A stretch of 8,072 bases of DNA, taken from assembly GCA_009704065.1 (NCBI GenBank), contig WLEX01000053.1, positions 1 through 8,072 on the forward strand. The letters are read 5' to 3'. The notes under the pieces were generated by a model, which saw only the letters and a program-made list of their open reading frames with translations, was not told the origin of the DNA and made no database searches. This document shows, one piece after another, positions 1 through 6,174 of the stretch (its first letter is position 1; the number at the start of each line of letters is the position of its first letter). The position numbers and the translations under genes are program-made. The DNA comes from Actinomycetota bacterium (GTDB lineage Bacteria > Actinomycetota > Acidimicrobiia > Acidimicrobiales > Ilumatobacteraceae).

Positions 1-124
<124 letters not shown>

Positions 125-1561
125 TTACCAGCTCGTACCGAGTGGACGACCTTCGTCATATCCCGCTGAACTTTGTACACCGACAACTGCGCGTTCATGA
201 AATTCATTGATCGTTGATGCACCTGCATATGTGCAAGAAGAACGTAATCCGGCAACGATTTGGTCGATGATGTCTTCGACGCCGGGTCGCACAGCATCGA
301 GATACATGCGCGAAGTGCTTATTCCCTCTTCAAAGAGTTCTTTACGAGCACGTTCCACAGCTGATTCGGTGCGAGTGCGGTTCTTCACGGCTCTATTGGA
401 TGCCATGCCGAAACTTTCTTTATACAAACGACCTTCTGTGTCACGAAGTGTGTCTGCAGCTGATTCGTACGTACCGGCCAACCAAGAACCAAACATCACG
501 TTCGATGCACCCGCGGCCACAGCTAACGCGACATCGCGAGGATAACGAACTCCACCATCGGCCCACACGTGCTTACCCATTGATCGGGCCATCTCGGCAC
601 ACTCAAGGACTGCACTAAATTGCGGACGACCCACGCCCGTCATCATTCGAGTGGTGCACATGGCACCAGGTCCGACTCCAACCTTGATGATGTCTGCTCC
701 AGCGTTTAATAGGTCGCGTGTTCCGTCACGTGTAACGACGTTGCCGGCAACAATGGTTGTAGAAGGCGCTGCAGCGCGAACCTCTTCGATGGCACGCAAC
801 ATGCGATCTTGGTGGCCATGGGCAGTATCGATAACGAGTACGTCGACTCCTAGGTCGACGAGTGCTCGTGCTCGCCCTGCGGGATCGGCATTTATTCCTA
901 CTGCTACCGATGACAAGAATCGCCCTTGCTTATCGACCGCTGGTTGATAAATGGTGCTTCGCAAAGCGCCCTTACGCGTAATTGCACCAACCAATACGCC
1001 TTGTGCATTTACAACAGGGGCGAAAGAGAGTCGCTGCTCAATTAAGGCGTCGTGAATATCGGGTACTGACGTGGTGTCATTGAAAACAACCATGTCGGGA
1101 TTCATTACGTTCTTCAATTGTGTGAAGCGATCGAATCCGGAAGCGTCGTGTTCGGTAAAGATGCCGAGGGGATGGTTTCCTGCGTCAACGATAATGACTG
1201 CTCCGTGCGCGCGCTTGTGAATGAGACTGAGGGCTTCCCCCACTGTGTCTTCTGGTGCAAGCGTGATGGGAGTTTCAAAAATGGGGTGACGCGACTTGAC
1301 ATGGTCGACCACCATCTTGATGATGTCGAGTGGAATATCTTGAGGAAGAACCACTAGTCCCCCACGGCGTGCGACTGTTTCCGCCATTCGACGTCCGGCG
1401 ACGGCAGTCATGTTGGACACGACAATGGGAACATTTGTTCCGATGTTGTCGGGGGTACTGAGATTCACATCGAAGCGCGATGGAACCGAGGAACTGCTCG
1501 GAACCATGAACACATCGTTATAGGTCAAATCGTGGGGTGGGAGATCATGTAAGAACCGCAT
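125..1561 (-). CDS. guaB1: GuaB1-family CBS-domain GMP reductase (IMP dehydrogenase-related)
   Basis: This 478-residue protein belongs to the IMPDH/GMP reductase superfamily, with two CBS repeats (about residues 95-210) inserted in the TIM barrel. It begins MRFLHDLPPHDLTYNDVFMV, very like mycobacterial GuaB1 (about 479 residues). The nucleotide loop GVGPGAMCTTR carries the catalytic Cys302; SNMTAVAGRRMAE, DTAHGH and WADGGVRYPRD are barrel motifs. Characterised mycobacterial GuaB1 is an NADPH-dependent GMP reductase converting GMP to IMP, not an IMP dehydrogenase. I infer the same here; the CBS pair probably senses adenine/guanine nucleotides. The frame is open 33 codons further upstream, but that extension would run into the divergent hydrolase and is not family-like, so I start at ATG 1561. 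It leads an operon with cmk. Database transfer as IMP dehydrogenase would be a likely misannotation. Confidence 0.9.
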   Translation of the reverse strand: MRFLHDLPPHDLTYNDVFMVPSSSSVPSRFDVNLSTPDNIGTNVPIVVSNMTAVAGRRMAETVARRGGLVVLPQDIPLDIIKMVVDHVKSRHPIFETPITLAPEDTVGEALSLIHKRAHGAVIIVDAGNHPLGIFTEHDASGFDRFTQLKNVMNPDMVVFNDTTSVPDIHDALIEQRLSFAPVVNAQGVLVGAITRKGALRSTIYQPAVDKQGRFLSSVAVGINADPAGRARALVDLGVDVLVIDTAHGHQDRMLRAIEEVRAAAPSTTIVAGNVVTRDGTRDLLNAGADIIKVGVGPGAMCTTRMMTGVGRPQFSAVLECAEMARSMGKHVWADGGVRYPRDVALAVAAGASNVMFGSWLAGTYESAADTLRDTEGRLYKESFGMASNRAVKNRTRTESAVERARKELFEEGISTSRMYLDAVRPGVEDIIDQIVAGLRSSCTYAGASTINEFHERAVVGVQSSAGYDEGRPLGTSW

Positions 1562-1572
1562 AGGGCACAACG

Positions 1573-1578
1573 AGACTA
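1573..1578 (-). promoter_or_regulatory. Possible -10 element for guaB1
   Basis: Read on the minus strand this is TAGTCT, a TANNNT hexamer ending 11 nt before the guaB1 ATG. It would give a transcript with only a few untranslated bases. It overlaps the plus-strand hexamer at 1577-1582 by the self-complementary TA. The spacing is less ideal than at the other sites, and no -35 was identified. This is inference from pattern only. Confidence 0.3.
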
Positions 1579-1582
1579 CCGT
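1577..1582 (+). promoter_or_regulatory. Probable -10 element, leaderless start of the alpha/beta hydrolase
   Basis: TACCGT, a TANNNT hexamer, ends 6 nt before the ATG at 1589. No Shine-Dalgarno sequence precedes that ATG. Only 27 nt separate the two divergent start codons, so a promoter whose transcription start coincides with the start codon fits the space. The spacing matches the sites at 4534, 6106 and 6162. Confidence 0.45.
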
Positions 1583-1588
1583 GTTGGT

Positions 1589-2281
1589 ATGGCTACTTCT
1601 GAGAACGTTCCTGTTGTCCTTATTCATGGCTGGGCTGGCAATTTCACCGATACCTGGCAAAAGCCTGGTATCGACGCGCTACTGGCCGATATTGGTCGAG
1701 AAGTGGTGGGATTAAACCTGCTTGGACATGGTGATCAGGACAAGCCACATGAGCCTGAGGCCTATTCGGCCCTGCCGGAGTGGCTACTCGAGAATCTTCC
1801 CCAAAAGCCGGTAGTCGATGTTGTCGGGTTCTCATTGGGGGCACTCACTACCCTTCGGGCGTTAATCGCCGATCCGAACCGTTTTGGAAAAGTTGTCTTG
1901 GCGGGAATTGGTGACGGAGTTTTCTCCCCGTCTGACCCTGCAGGTAATAGGCGAATCGTTGACGCCCTCGAAGGTCGTGCGGGAGAAGACGACACTTTCG
2001 CACGCATGTTTGCCAATTATGGCAATACTCCAGGAAATGATGTGCTCGCTTTGACTGCAATCATGAAACGTCCCGCAGCTGAACCGATTGATCCCTCTGT
2101 CTTGGGGGCCATTGAGAATGAAGTTCTTGTTGTTATCGGAGACAAAGATTTCACAGCGCCCGCAACGAAGCTTGCTAATGCGTTTCCTAATGGAAAACTG
2201 GTTGTGCTTCGAAACACTGACCATTTTGCAACGACTGAATCATTCTCATTCATTGATGCGTTACTCGATTTCTTAGCATGA
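1589..2281 (+). CDS. Alpha/beta-fold hydrolase, substrate unknown
   Basis: A 230-residue cytoplasmic protein of the alpha/beta hydrolase superfamily, with no signal peptide or membrane segment. The catalytic apparatus is readable: oxyanion-hole HGWAGN at residues 13-18, a GHG turn at 46-48, nucleophile elbow GFSLG with Ser82, a probable acid in GDKDF (Asp185 or Asp187), and catalytic His212 in TDHF. The cap between strand 6 and the acid is short (about residues 108-170), which suggests a small esterase, lipase or thioesterase-like enzyme, but the sequence does not settle the substrate. The ATG at 1589 is the only start ahead of the first beta strand. Its stop codon overlaps the tsaC start (ATGA), implying an operon and translational coupling, although a functional link to tRNA modification is not evident. 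Confidence 0.85.
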   Translation: MATSENVPVVLIHGWAGNFTDTWQKPGIDALLADIGREVVGLNLLGHGDQDKPHEPEAYSALPEWLLENLPQKPVVDVVGFSLGALTTLRALIADPNRFGKVVLAGIGDGVFSPSDPAGNRRIVDALEGRAGEDDTFARMFANYGNTPGNDVLALTAIMKRPAAEPIDPSVLGAIENEVLVVIGDKDFTAPATKLANAFPNGKLVVLRNTDHFATTESFSFIDALLDFLA

Positions 2282-3195
2282 CATTTGCTGACCGTTTGGG
2301 CGACGACATCGATCGTGCAAGCACCATCCTTCGCGATGGTGGAATTGTGGGAATGCCTACTGAAACGGTGTACGGACTAGCCGCGCGAGCTCTCGACGAA
2401 ACCGCAGTTGATCGTGTTTTTTCCACAAAGGGTCGTCCAAAAGATCATCCGCTGATAGTGCATCTCCCACCTAATGCAGATGTGTCGAAATGGGGCGAAG
2501 TCTCATCGCATGCTTTGGCATTAATGAGTGAGTTCTGGCCAGGGCCGTTGACATTGCTAATTCCCCGTTCCTCGCTGGTCCCCGATTGGGTGACGGGAGG
2601 ACGCGAATCCGTTGCAATTCGAGTTCCATCACATCCGTTGGCTATCGCGTTGCTGCAACGCGTAGACGATGGTGTGGTGGCACCTTCAGCCAATAAGTTT
2701 GGGCGAGTTAGTCCCACATCTGCACAACATGTTCTTGACGATTTAGGCGAACAGGTCGACTATGTCCTAGATGGTGGAACTTGCGAGGTGGGCATCGAGT
2801 CGACCATCGTTGATTGTGCTGCACAATCGATGACCATATTGAGACCAGGGGTAATCGCCAGCAATGAGATCGCGCGCGTTACCGGTCTTACTCTTTCGGA
2901 AAACATCGGGGAATCTCGTGCACCGGGAATGTTGTTATCGCACTACTCGCCTATGGCTACGGTTGTGTTGACTGAAAATCACAGCGCAGCGCTCTCTCGA
3001 GCACAGAAATTGGAAGCATCTGGATTTTCCGTCACGGTGATTTACGAACAAAACGAGACGATCCTTGCGCGTGAGTTGTATCAACATCTTCGAACCGCAG
3101 ATGTAAAGGGATTCAGCCATGTAGTGGTTGTACAGCCTCAAGGCGAAGGCCTAAGCATGGCAATTCGTGATCGCCTACTTAAGGCATCCGCTTAG
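2278..3195 (+). CDS. tsaC: L-threonylcarbamoyladenylate synthase (TsaC/Sua5 type)
   Basis: This enzyme makes threonylcarbamoyl-AMP from threonine, bicarbonate and ATP, the first step of the t6A37 modification of ANN-decoding tRNAs. The product is used by TsaD and its partners in the cytoplasm. The 305-residue protein has a YrdC domain (about residues 10-195): MPTETVYGLAA at 26-36, KGRPKDHPL at 51-59, PGPLTLLI at 88-95, PSANKFGRVSPT at 136-147, GIESTIVD at 172-179 and RPGVI at 189-193. The Sua5-type linker RAPGMLLSHYSP follows at 214-225, then a short C-terminal Sua5 domain. It is therefore the long Sua5 form, somewhat shorter than the usual 330-350 residues. It starts inside the hydrolase stop (4-nt overlap) with no Shine-Dalgarno, so translation is likely coupled. 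Its stop overlaps that of the convergent J-domain gene. Confidence 0.93.
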   Translation: MTFADRLGDDIDRASTILRDGGIVGMPTETVYGLAARALDETAVDRVFSTKGRPKDHPLIVHLPPNADVSKWGEVSSHALALMSEFWPGPLTLLIPRSSLVPDWVTGGRESVAIRVPSHPLAIALLQRVDDGVVAPSANKFGRVSPTSAQHVLDDLGEQVDYVLDGGTCEVGIESTIVDCAAQSMTILRPGVIASNEIARVTGLTLSENIGESRAPGMLLSHYSPMATVVLTENHSAALSRAQKLEASGFSVTVIYEQNETILARELYQHLRTADVKGFSHVVVVQPQGEGLSMAIRDRLLKASA

Positions 3196-3716
3196 TTTTC
3201 TGGCCAATCTATGGTGTTGAGTTGCAGTACTAAGTAATCACGCACCTCTTCGACCGACGGTGATTGTTTGCGATCATCGGAGCCCACTGTGAGGTGCATA
3301 GTGGTTGACCCAGCTTCTGGGACCAACTCACACCGACACCACCCATACAACGCATGCTGCACCGGTGTGTCGTGCAGATGAAACTCCAATACATACGGAG
3401 GGTCTTCGTGAACAGTGGGACCACAAATTGCTGCAACAACTTCTAGAGCTAGATAACAATCAACCGGTAACACCGAAACTGTCAGACTAGAAACGTCTCG
3501 GTGCAACACCGTGGGCACCGCATTTGCGTGGTCTTGCTTTACACACAGTGCAAGCGCTTCCTCTAGGGCCGTATTGATGCGCTGCATTGCAGCTACATCA
3601 CCTCCCATATCGGGATGATGTGTGCGAGCCAATTCCTTCCAAGCAGTGCGAATTTCACTGTCGGAAGATATGCGAGAGATTCCAAGAACCCTAAATGGAT
3701 CGGAATCTGTGCTCAC
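3192..3716 (-). CDS. Small J-domain (DnaJ-like) protein with unknown C-terminus
   Basis: A 174-residue protein beginning at GTG. Residues 6-56 form a J domain: DPFRVLGI opening, helix II ending ELARTHHPDMGGD with the invariant HPD at 34-36, then the helix III segment MQRINTALEEAL. This domain should stimulate the ATPase of an Hsp70. The Gly/Phe region, zinc-finger CxxCxGxG repeats and substrate-binding domains of canonical DnaJ are all missing. The remaining 110 or so residues, with several Cys and His but no recognisable spacing, match nothing I know and may be a client- or partner-specific domain. It is not the housekeeping DnaJ. The GTG lies 3 nt after the crotonase stop with no Shine-Dalgarno, so the two are co-transcribed. 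Its TAA shares bases with the tsaC TAG on the other strand. Confidence 0.8.
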   Translation of the reverse strand: MSTDSDPFRVLGISRISSDSEIRTAWKELARTHHPDMGGDVAAMQRINTALEEALALCVKQDHANAVPTVLHRDVSSLTVSVLPVDCYLALEVVAAICGPTVHEDPPYVLEFHLHDTPVQHALYGWCRCELVPEAGSTTMHLTVGSDDRKQSPSVEEVRDYLVLQLNTIDWPEN

Positions 3717-3719
3717 TAA

Positions 3720-4526
3720 CTATTTACCAATGAAATGTGGTGGGCGCTTTTCGATGAATGCAGCCACACCCTCTTTGAAATCTTTCGTTCGGAAAAGTGG
3801 AAGTAACTGTAAGAACACATGATGCACGTTCTGTTCAAATGTTTCAGTCTCTGCTGCACGCATCATTCGCTTAATAGCTCGAACTGCTAGCGGAGCATTG
3901 CTCGCAATTTCACCGGCCATGTCCATGACATTGTCCATGAGCTCAGCTGCAGGAACAACTTTGGTGACAAGACCCATGTGAAGACATTCGTCTGCATTGA
4001 GAGTTCGACCTGTAAATGCAATCTCTGCTGCACGCGCATAGCCGACCATGCGTGGAAGCAACCATGTACCTCCGCTCTCTGGAAGGATTCCCCTCTTGGC
4101 AAAGCCTGGTGCCATTTTGGCTGTGTCGGCCGCAATGCGAATATCGCAACCCAGCGCAATATCGAGACCGTAACCCGCCGCACCACCGTTAAGCGCACAG
4201 ATAACGGGAGTGTCGAGGCCATGCAAAACAATGGGTGGTGCGCCACGAAGATCGAACTCGACCATATTTGCCTCGGTGTTATCGAGGACTCCGAGTGACT
4301 CAGTTTTTCCAGACTGGGAACCAAGGTCGAGACCGGCACAAAATGCTCGGCCAGCTCCTGTGAGAACTATGCAACGCACATCGGGATTCGAATCGGCCTC
4401 CAACAGTTTCTGAGAGAGCAAGGTCAACATCACACCAGAGATGGTGTTCATGCGCCCAGGAGCATTCAATGTGATGGTGGCTATGTGGTCTGCTATTTCA
4501 AGGAGAACTTCATCTTCATTCGTCAT
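3720..4526 (-). CDS. Enoyl-CoA hydratase/isomerase (crotonase) family protein
   Basis: A 268-residue crotonase-fold protein, the usual length, expected to act on acyl-CoA thioesters in fatty-acid or related catabolism. Oxyanion-hole segments are AFCAGLDL at 61-68 and ALNGGAAGYGLDIALGCDI at 111-129; the C-terminal RPPHF helix end is also typical. Aligned by eye to rat crotonase, the two hydratase glutamates are not conserved: Asp122 replaces the first (GCE to GLD) and Phe142 the second. Glu150 in LPESGGT lies where delta3,delta2-enoyl-CoA isomerases carry their catalytic Glu, so isomerase activity is as plausible as hydration. I chose ATG 4526 because MTNEDEVLLEI begins directly ahead of the first strand and a TATCTT hexamer sits 7 nt upstream; in-frame ATGs at 4547 and 4571 would overlap the divergent gene. 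It is followed 3 nt later by the J-domain gene. Confidence 0.85.
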   Translation of the reverse strand: MTNEDEVLLEIADHIATITLNAPGRMNTISGVMLTLLSQKLLEADSNPDVRCIVLTGAGRAFCAGLDLGSQSGKTESLGVLDNTEANMVEFDLRGAPPIVLHGLDTPVICALNGGAAGYGLDIALGCDIRIAADTAKMAPGFAKRGILPESGGTWLLPRMVGYARAAEIAFTGRTLNADECLHMGLVTKVVPAAELMDNVMDMAGEIASNAPLAVRAIKRMMRAAETETFEQNVHHVFLQLLPLFRTKDFKEGVAAFIEKRPPHFIGK

Positions 4527-4533
4527 AGCGACA

Positions 4534-4539
4534 AAGATA
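4534..4539 (-). promoter_or_regulatory. Probable -10 element, leaderless start of the crotonase-family gene
   Basis: On the minus strand this is TATCTT, a TANNNT hexamer with 7 nt between it and the ATG at 4526. There is no Shine-Dalgarno sequence, and the divergent start codon is only 19 nt away, so almost no room exists for a 5' leader. It supports the choice of start for the crotonase-family gene. Confidence 0.5.
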
Positions 4540-4545
4540 ACAAGC

Positions 4546-5232
4546 ATGGAATCAATCAAAGGAGTTGGCACTCCTGACTCAACCAGTGTCCCTCAACCGA
4601 CCCTCGATGGATCTATAGGTGAAGGCTGTCGCATCCTGCTCATTCGTCATGGACGATCGGCGGACATCGTTCCTGGGACGCCCGAGAGTCATGACCCTCC
4701 GCTCCATGTAATCGGAAAACAGCAGGCAGAAGCTGTAGGTAGCCGCCTGGCAACCTCGAAAATTGATGCTGTGTATTCCAGCCACCTTTTACGTGCATTT
4801 GATACCGCCCAAGAAATAGCCCGGCATCACGGCATAGCAGTTCAAGTCTTTGAAGATCTTGAAGAGGTTCGTTTGGGAGATTGGAGCCAAGGAGAATTTC
4901 GCAGACGCGCTGCGACCAATGATCCCGATTGGATTGAGTGGTCAAAGACAGGACGTTGGGACGGAATACCAAATGGCGAAGGTGATCAGAATTTCAGAAA
5001 TCGAGTATCGAGCCGTATCAACTCGTTAGCCGACCAGCACTCTGGTGGATGCATCGCTGTGGTGTGTCACGGAGGTGTGATTAACGCTTATGTAGCCGCA
5101 TTACTAAATACGGAACGATCACTGTGGATGATGGTGGAGAACACCAGCATTACCACTGTGAAATATGCAGACAACGCCAGCATCCTTACTCTGAATGATT
5201 GCTCGCATTTGTATGACCTGTTGCAGCAATAA
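4546..5232 (+). CDS. Histidine phosphatase (phosphoglycerate mutase-like) family protein
   Basis: A 228-residue member of the histidine phosphatase superfamily (branch 1), which uses a phosphohistidine intermediate. Core residues are visible: RHG at 34-36 with nucleophile His35, SSHLLRAFDTA at 78-88 with Arg83, acidic EEVRLGDW at 106-113 supplying the likely general acid Glu, and CHGGV at 174-178 with second His175. The pattern fits GpmB/CobC/PhoE-like phosphatases better than the cofactor-dependent glycolytic mutase; the substrate cannot be told. The frame is open upstream into the crotonase gene, but the first ATG clear of that gene is 4546, which leaves a 25-residue polar N-terminal tail before the first strand, longer than usual. 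No neighbour indicates cobalamin synthesis. It ends 5 nt from the convergent ctaA stop. Confidence 0.85.
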   Translation: MESIKGVGTPDSTSVPQPTLDGSIGEGCRILLIRHGRSADIVPGTPESHDPPLHVIGKQQAEAVGSRLATSKIDAVYSSHLLRAFDTAQEIARHHGIAVQVFEDLEEVRLGDWSQGEFRRRAATNDPDWIEWSKTGRWDGIPNGEGDQNFRNRVSSRINSLADQHSGGCIAVVCHGGVINAYVAALLNTERSLWMMVENTSITTVKYADNASILTLNDCSHLYDLLQQ

Positions 5233-5237
5233 AGGCG

Positions 5238-6098
5238 CTATCTCGGAGCAAGCATTACATTGCAGACCGACAGCCAAAAAGCTATTGCTCCAATAATGTG
5301 AGCAGACACCAGAATCACAGGAACTCCAGTGAAATACTGCGTGTAGCCAATTGCGCCCTGCATCAATGAAACCACAAGTAATGCCAACATGGCATCTTTA
5401 CTATTTTCGTCATGGCTGTTTTTTAGTTTAAAAGCGATGAAACATATAAGTGTGATCGTACAAATGATGCTCACGCTATGAATACGGGCAACGCTCTCCA
5501 GGGCAAACCCGAAGCGAACAGCGTTCTCGTCACCAGCATGCGGACCAGTAGCGGTAACCACTGTTCCGGTCACCAACGCGCCTATAGACAGCACCCCTAA
5601 TAGGGGAAATAATCGATGGTCGATAGATGGTGACTTGCGAAAAACGTTTGACATAGTTTCATCTGCTGAAGACCGATATAACACGAAGGCGTTGGCGATC
5701 AAGACCATGGATATAAGAAAGTGAGCCATGTTTGCAAAGGGATTAAGTCCGGTAAGCACCACAATGCCCCCCACAACAACTTGTGCGAGTACCCCTACGA
5801 CCAGGCCCCATGCGTACACAATGATTTTGGTCTGGCGATTTTTTCTTCTATAGGCGAAGAGAACAGCTGCTATGACGCTTGCAGACACAACTCCCGTGAA
5901 CAAACGATTGGCTTGTTCGATCAGTGTGTGCCCAGCAGAAACATCGATGAACTTTTCACTGCTGCACCGGGGCCAATCGGCGCATCCCAAACCCGAACCG
6001 GTAAGTCTTACCAATGCGCCCGTAAACACAATGACGCACAACGAACCCAGCGCAACTCCGCAGACAGCGCGAAATGCCTTCGGCGACAAAGAGAACAT
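5238..6098 (-). CDS. ctaA: Heme A synthase
   Basis: CtaA oxidises the C8 methyl of heme O to give heme A for aa3-type cytochrome c oxidase, acting as an integral membrane protein. The 286 residues include about eight hydrophobic segments in two four-helix halves. Recognisable motifs are GALVRLTGSGLGCADWPRC at 27-45, with the extracytoplasmic Cys39/Cys45 pair, EQANR at 61-65, His126 in NMAHF, TGPHAGD at 184-190, His207 in ARIHS and His267 in SAHIIG. The first heme-ligand position, His in the EYxHR motif of Bacillus CtaA, is Asn64 here. ATGs at 6176 and 6128 are possible, but 6098 gives the normal short N-terminus (MFSLSPKAFR) and has TACAGT 7 nt upstream. The 6176 start would overlap the divergent start codon. 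Its presence implies an aerobe with a heme-A oxidase. Confidence 0.92.
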   Translation of the reverse strand: MFSLSPKAFRAVCGVALGSLCVIVFTGALVRLTGSGLGCADWPRCSSEKFIDVSAGHTLIEQANRLFTGVVSASVIAAVLFAYRRKNRQTKIIVYAWGLVVGVLAQVVVGGIVVLTGLNPFANMAHFLISMVLIANAFVLYRSSADETMSNVFRKSPSIDHRLFPLLGVLSIGALVTGTVVTATGPHAGDENAVRFGFALESVARIHSVSIICTITLICFIAFKLKNSHDENSKDAMLALLVVSLMQGAIGYTQYFTGVPVILVSAHIIGAIAFWLSVCNVMLAPR

Positions 6099-6105
6099 GG
6101 ATAAG

Positions 6106-6111
6106 ACTGTA
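6106..6111 (-). promoter_or_regulatory. Probable -10 element, leaderless start of ctaA
   Basis: On the minus strand this is TACAGT, a TANNNT hexamer with 7 nt between it and the ATG at 6098. No Shine-Dalgarno sequence is present. It lies inside the 76-nt gap that opens when ctaA is started at 6098 rather than 6176, and so supports that start. Confidence 0.5.
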
Positions 6112-6161
6112 GGACGAAGAAGGACCATCTGTCCCGTTCTTTGCGGTGGCTCCACGGTGGC

Positions 6162-6167
6162 TACGGT
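6162..6167 (+). promoter_or_regulatory. Probable -10 element, leaderless start of the 369-residue protein
   Basis: TACGGT, a TANNNT hexamer, is followed by 7 nt and then the ATG at 6175. No Shine-Dalgarno sequence is visible. Geometry is the same as at 4534-4539 and 6106-6111. It shares the ctaA divergent gap but is 50 nt away from the ctaA hexamer, so the two promoters are separate. Confidence 0.5.
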
Positions 6168-6174
6168 CACAGTC

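Noticed and set aside
841..860. Inverted repeat CGTCGAC-tcctag-GTCGACG
   Set aside because: It lies inside guaB1 in the stretch encoding a repeated V-D pattern (VDLGVDV), and codon use explains it. There is no intergenic context for a regulatory role.
1862..2224. 120-codon open frame on the minus strand inside the hydrolase
   Set aside because: It is a shadow of the plus-strand gene, which has intact catalytic motifs; the antisense frame shows no recognisable domain.
4441..4545. Upstream in-frame extension of the histidine phosphatase into the crotonase gene
   Set aside because: It is antisense to the N-terminus of the crotonase protein, and the family does not need it.
5872..6174. Upstream in-frame extension (101 codons) of the 369-residue protein across ctaA
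   Set aside because: It is antisense to conserved CtaA residues, and ATG 6175 has its own -10-like hexamer at the usual spacing.
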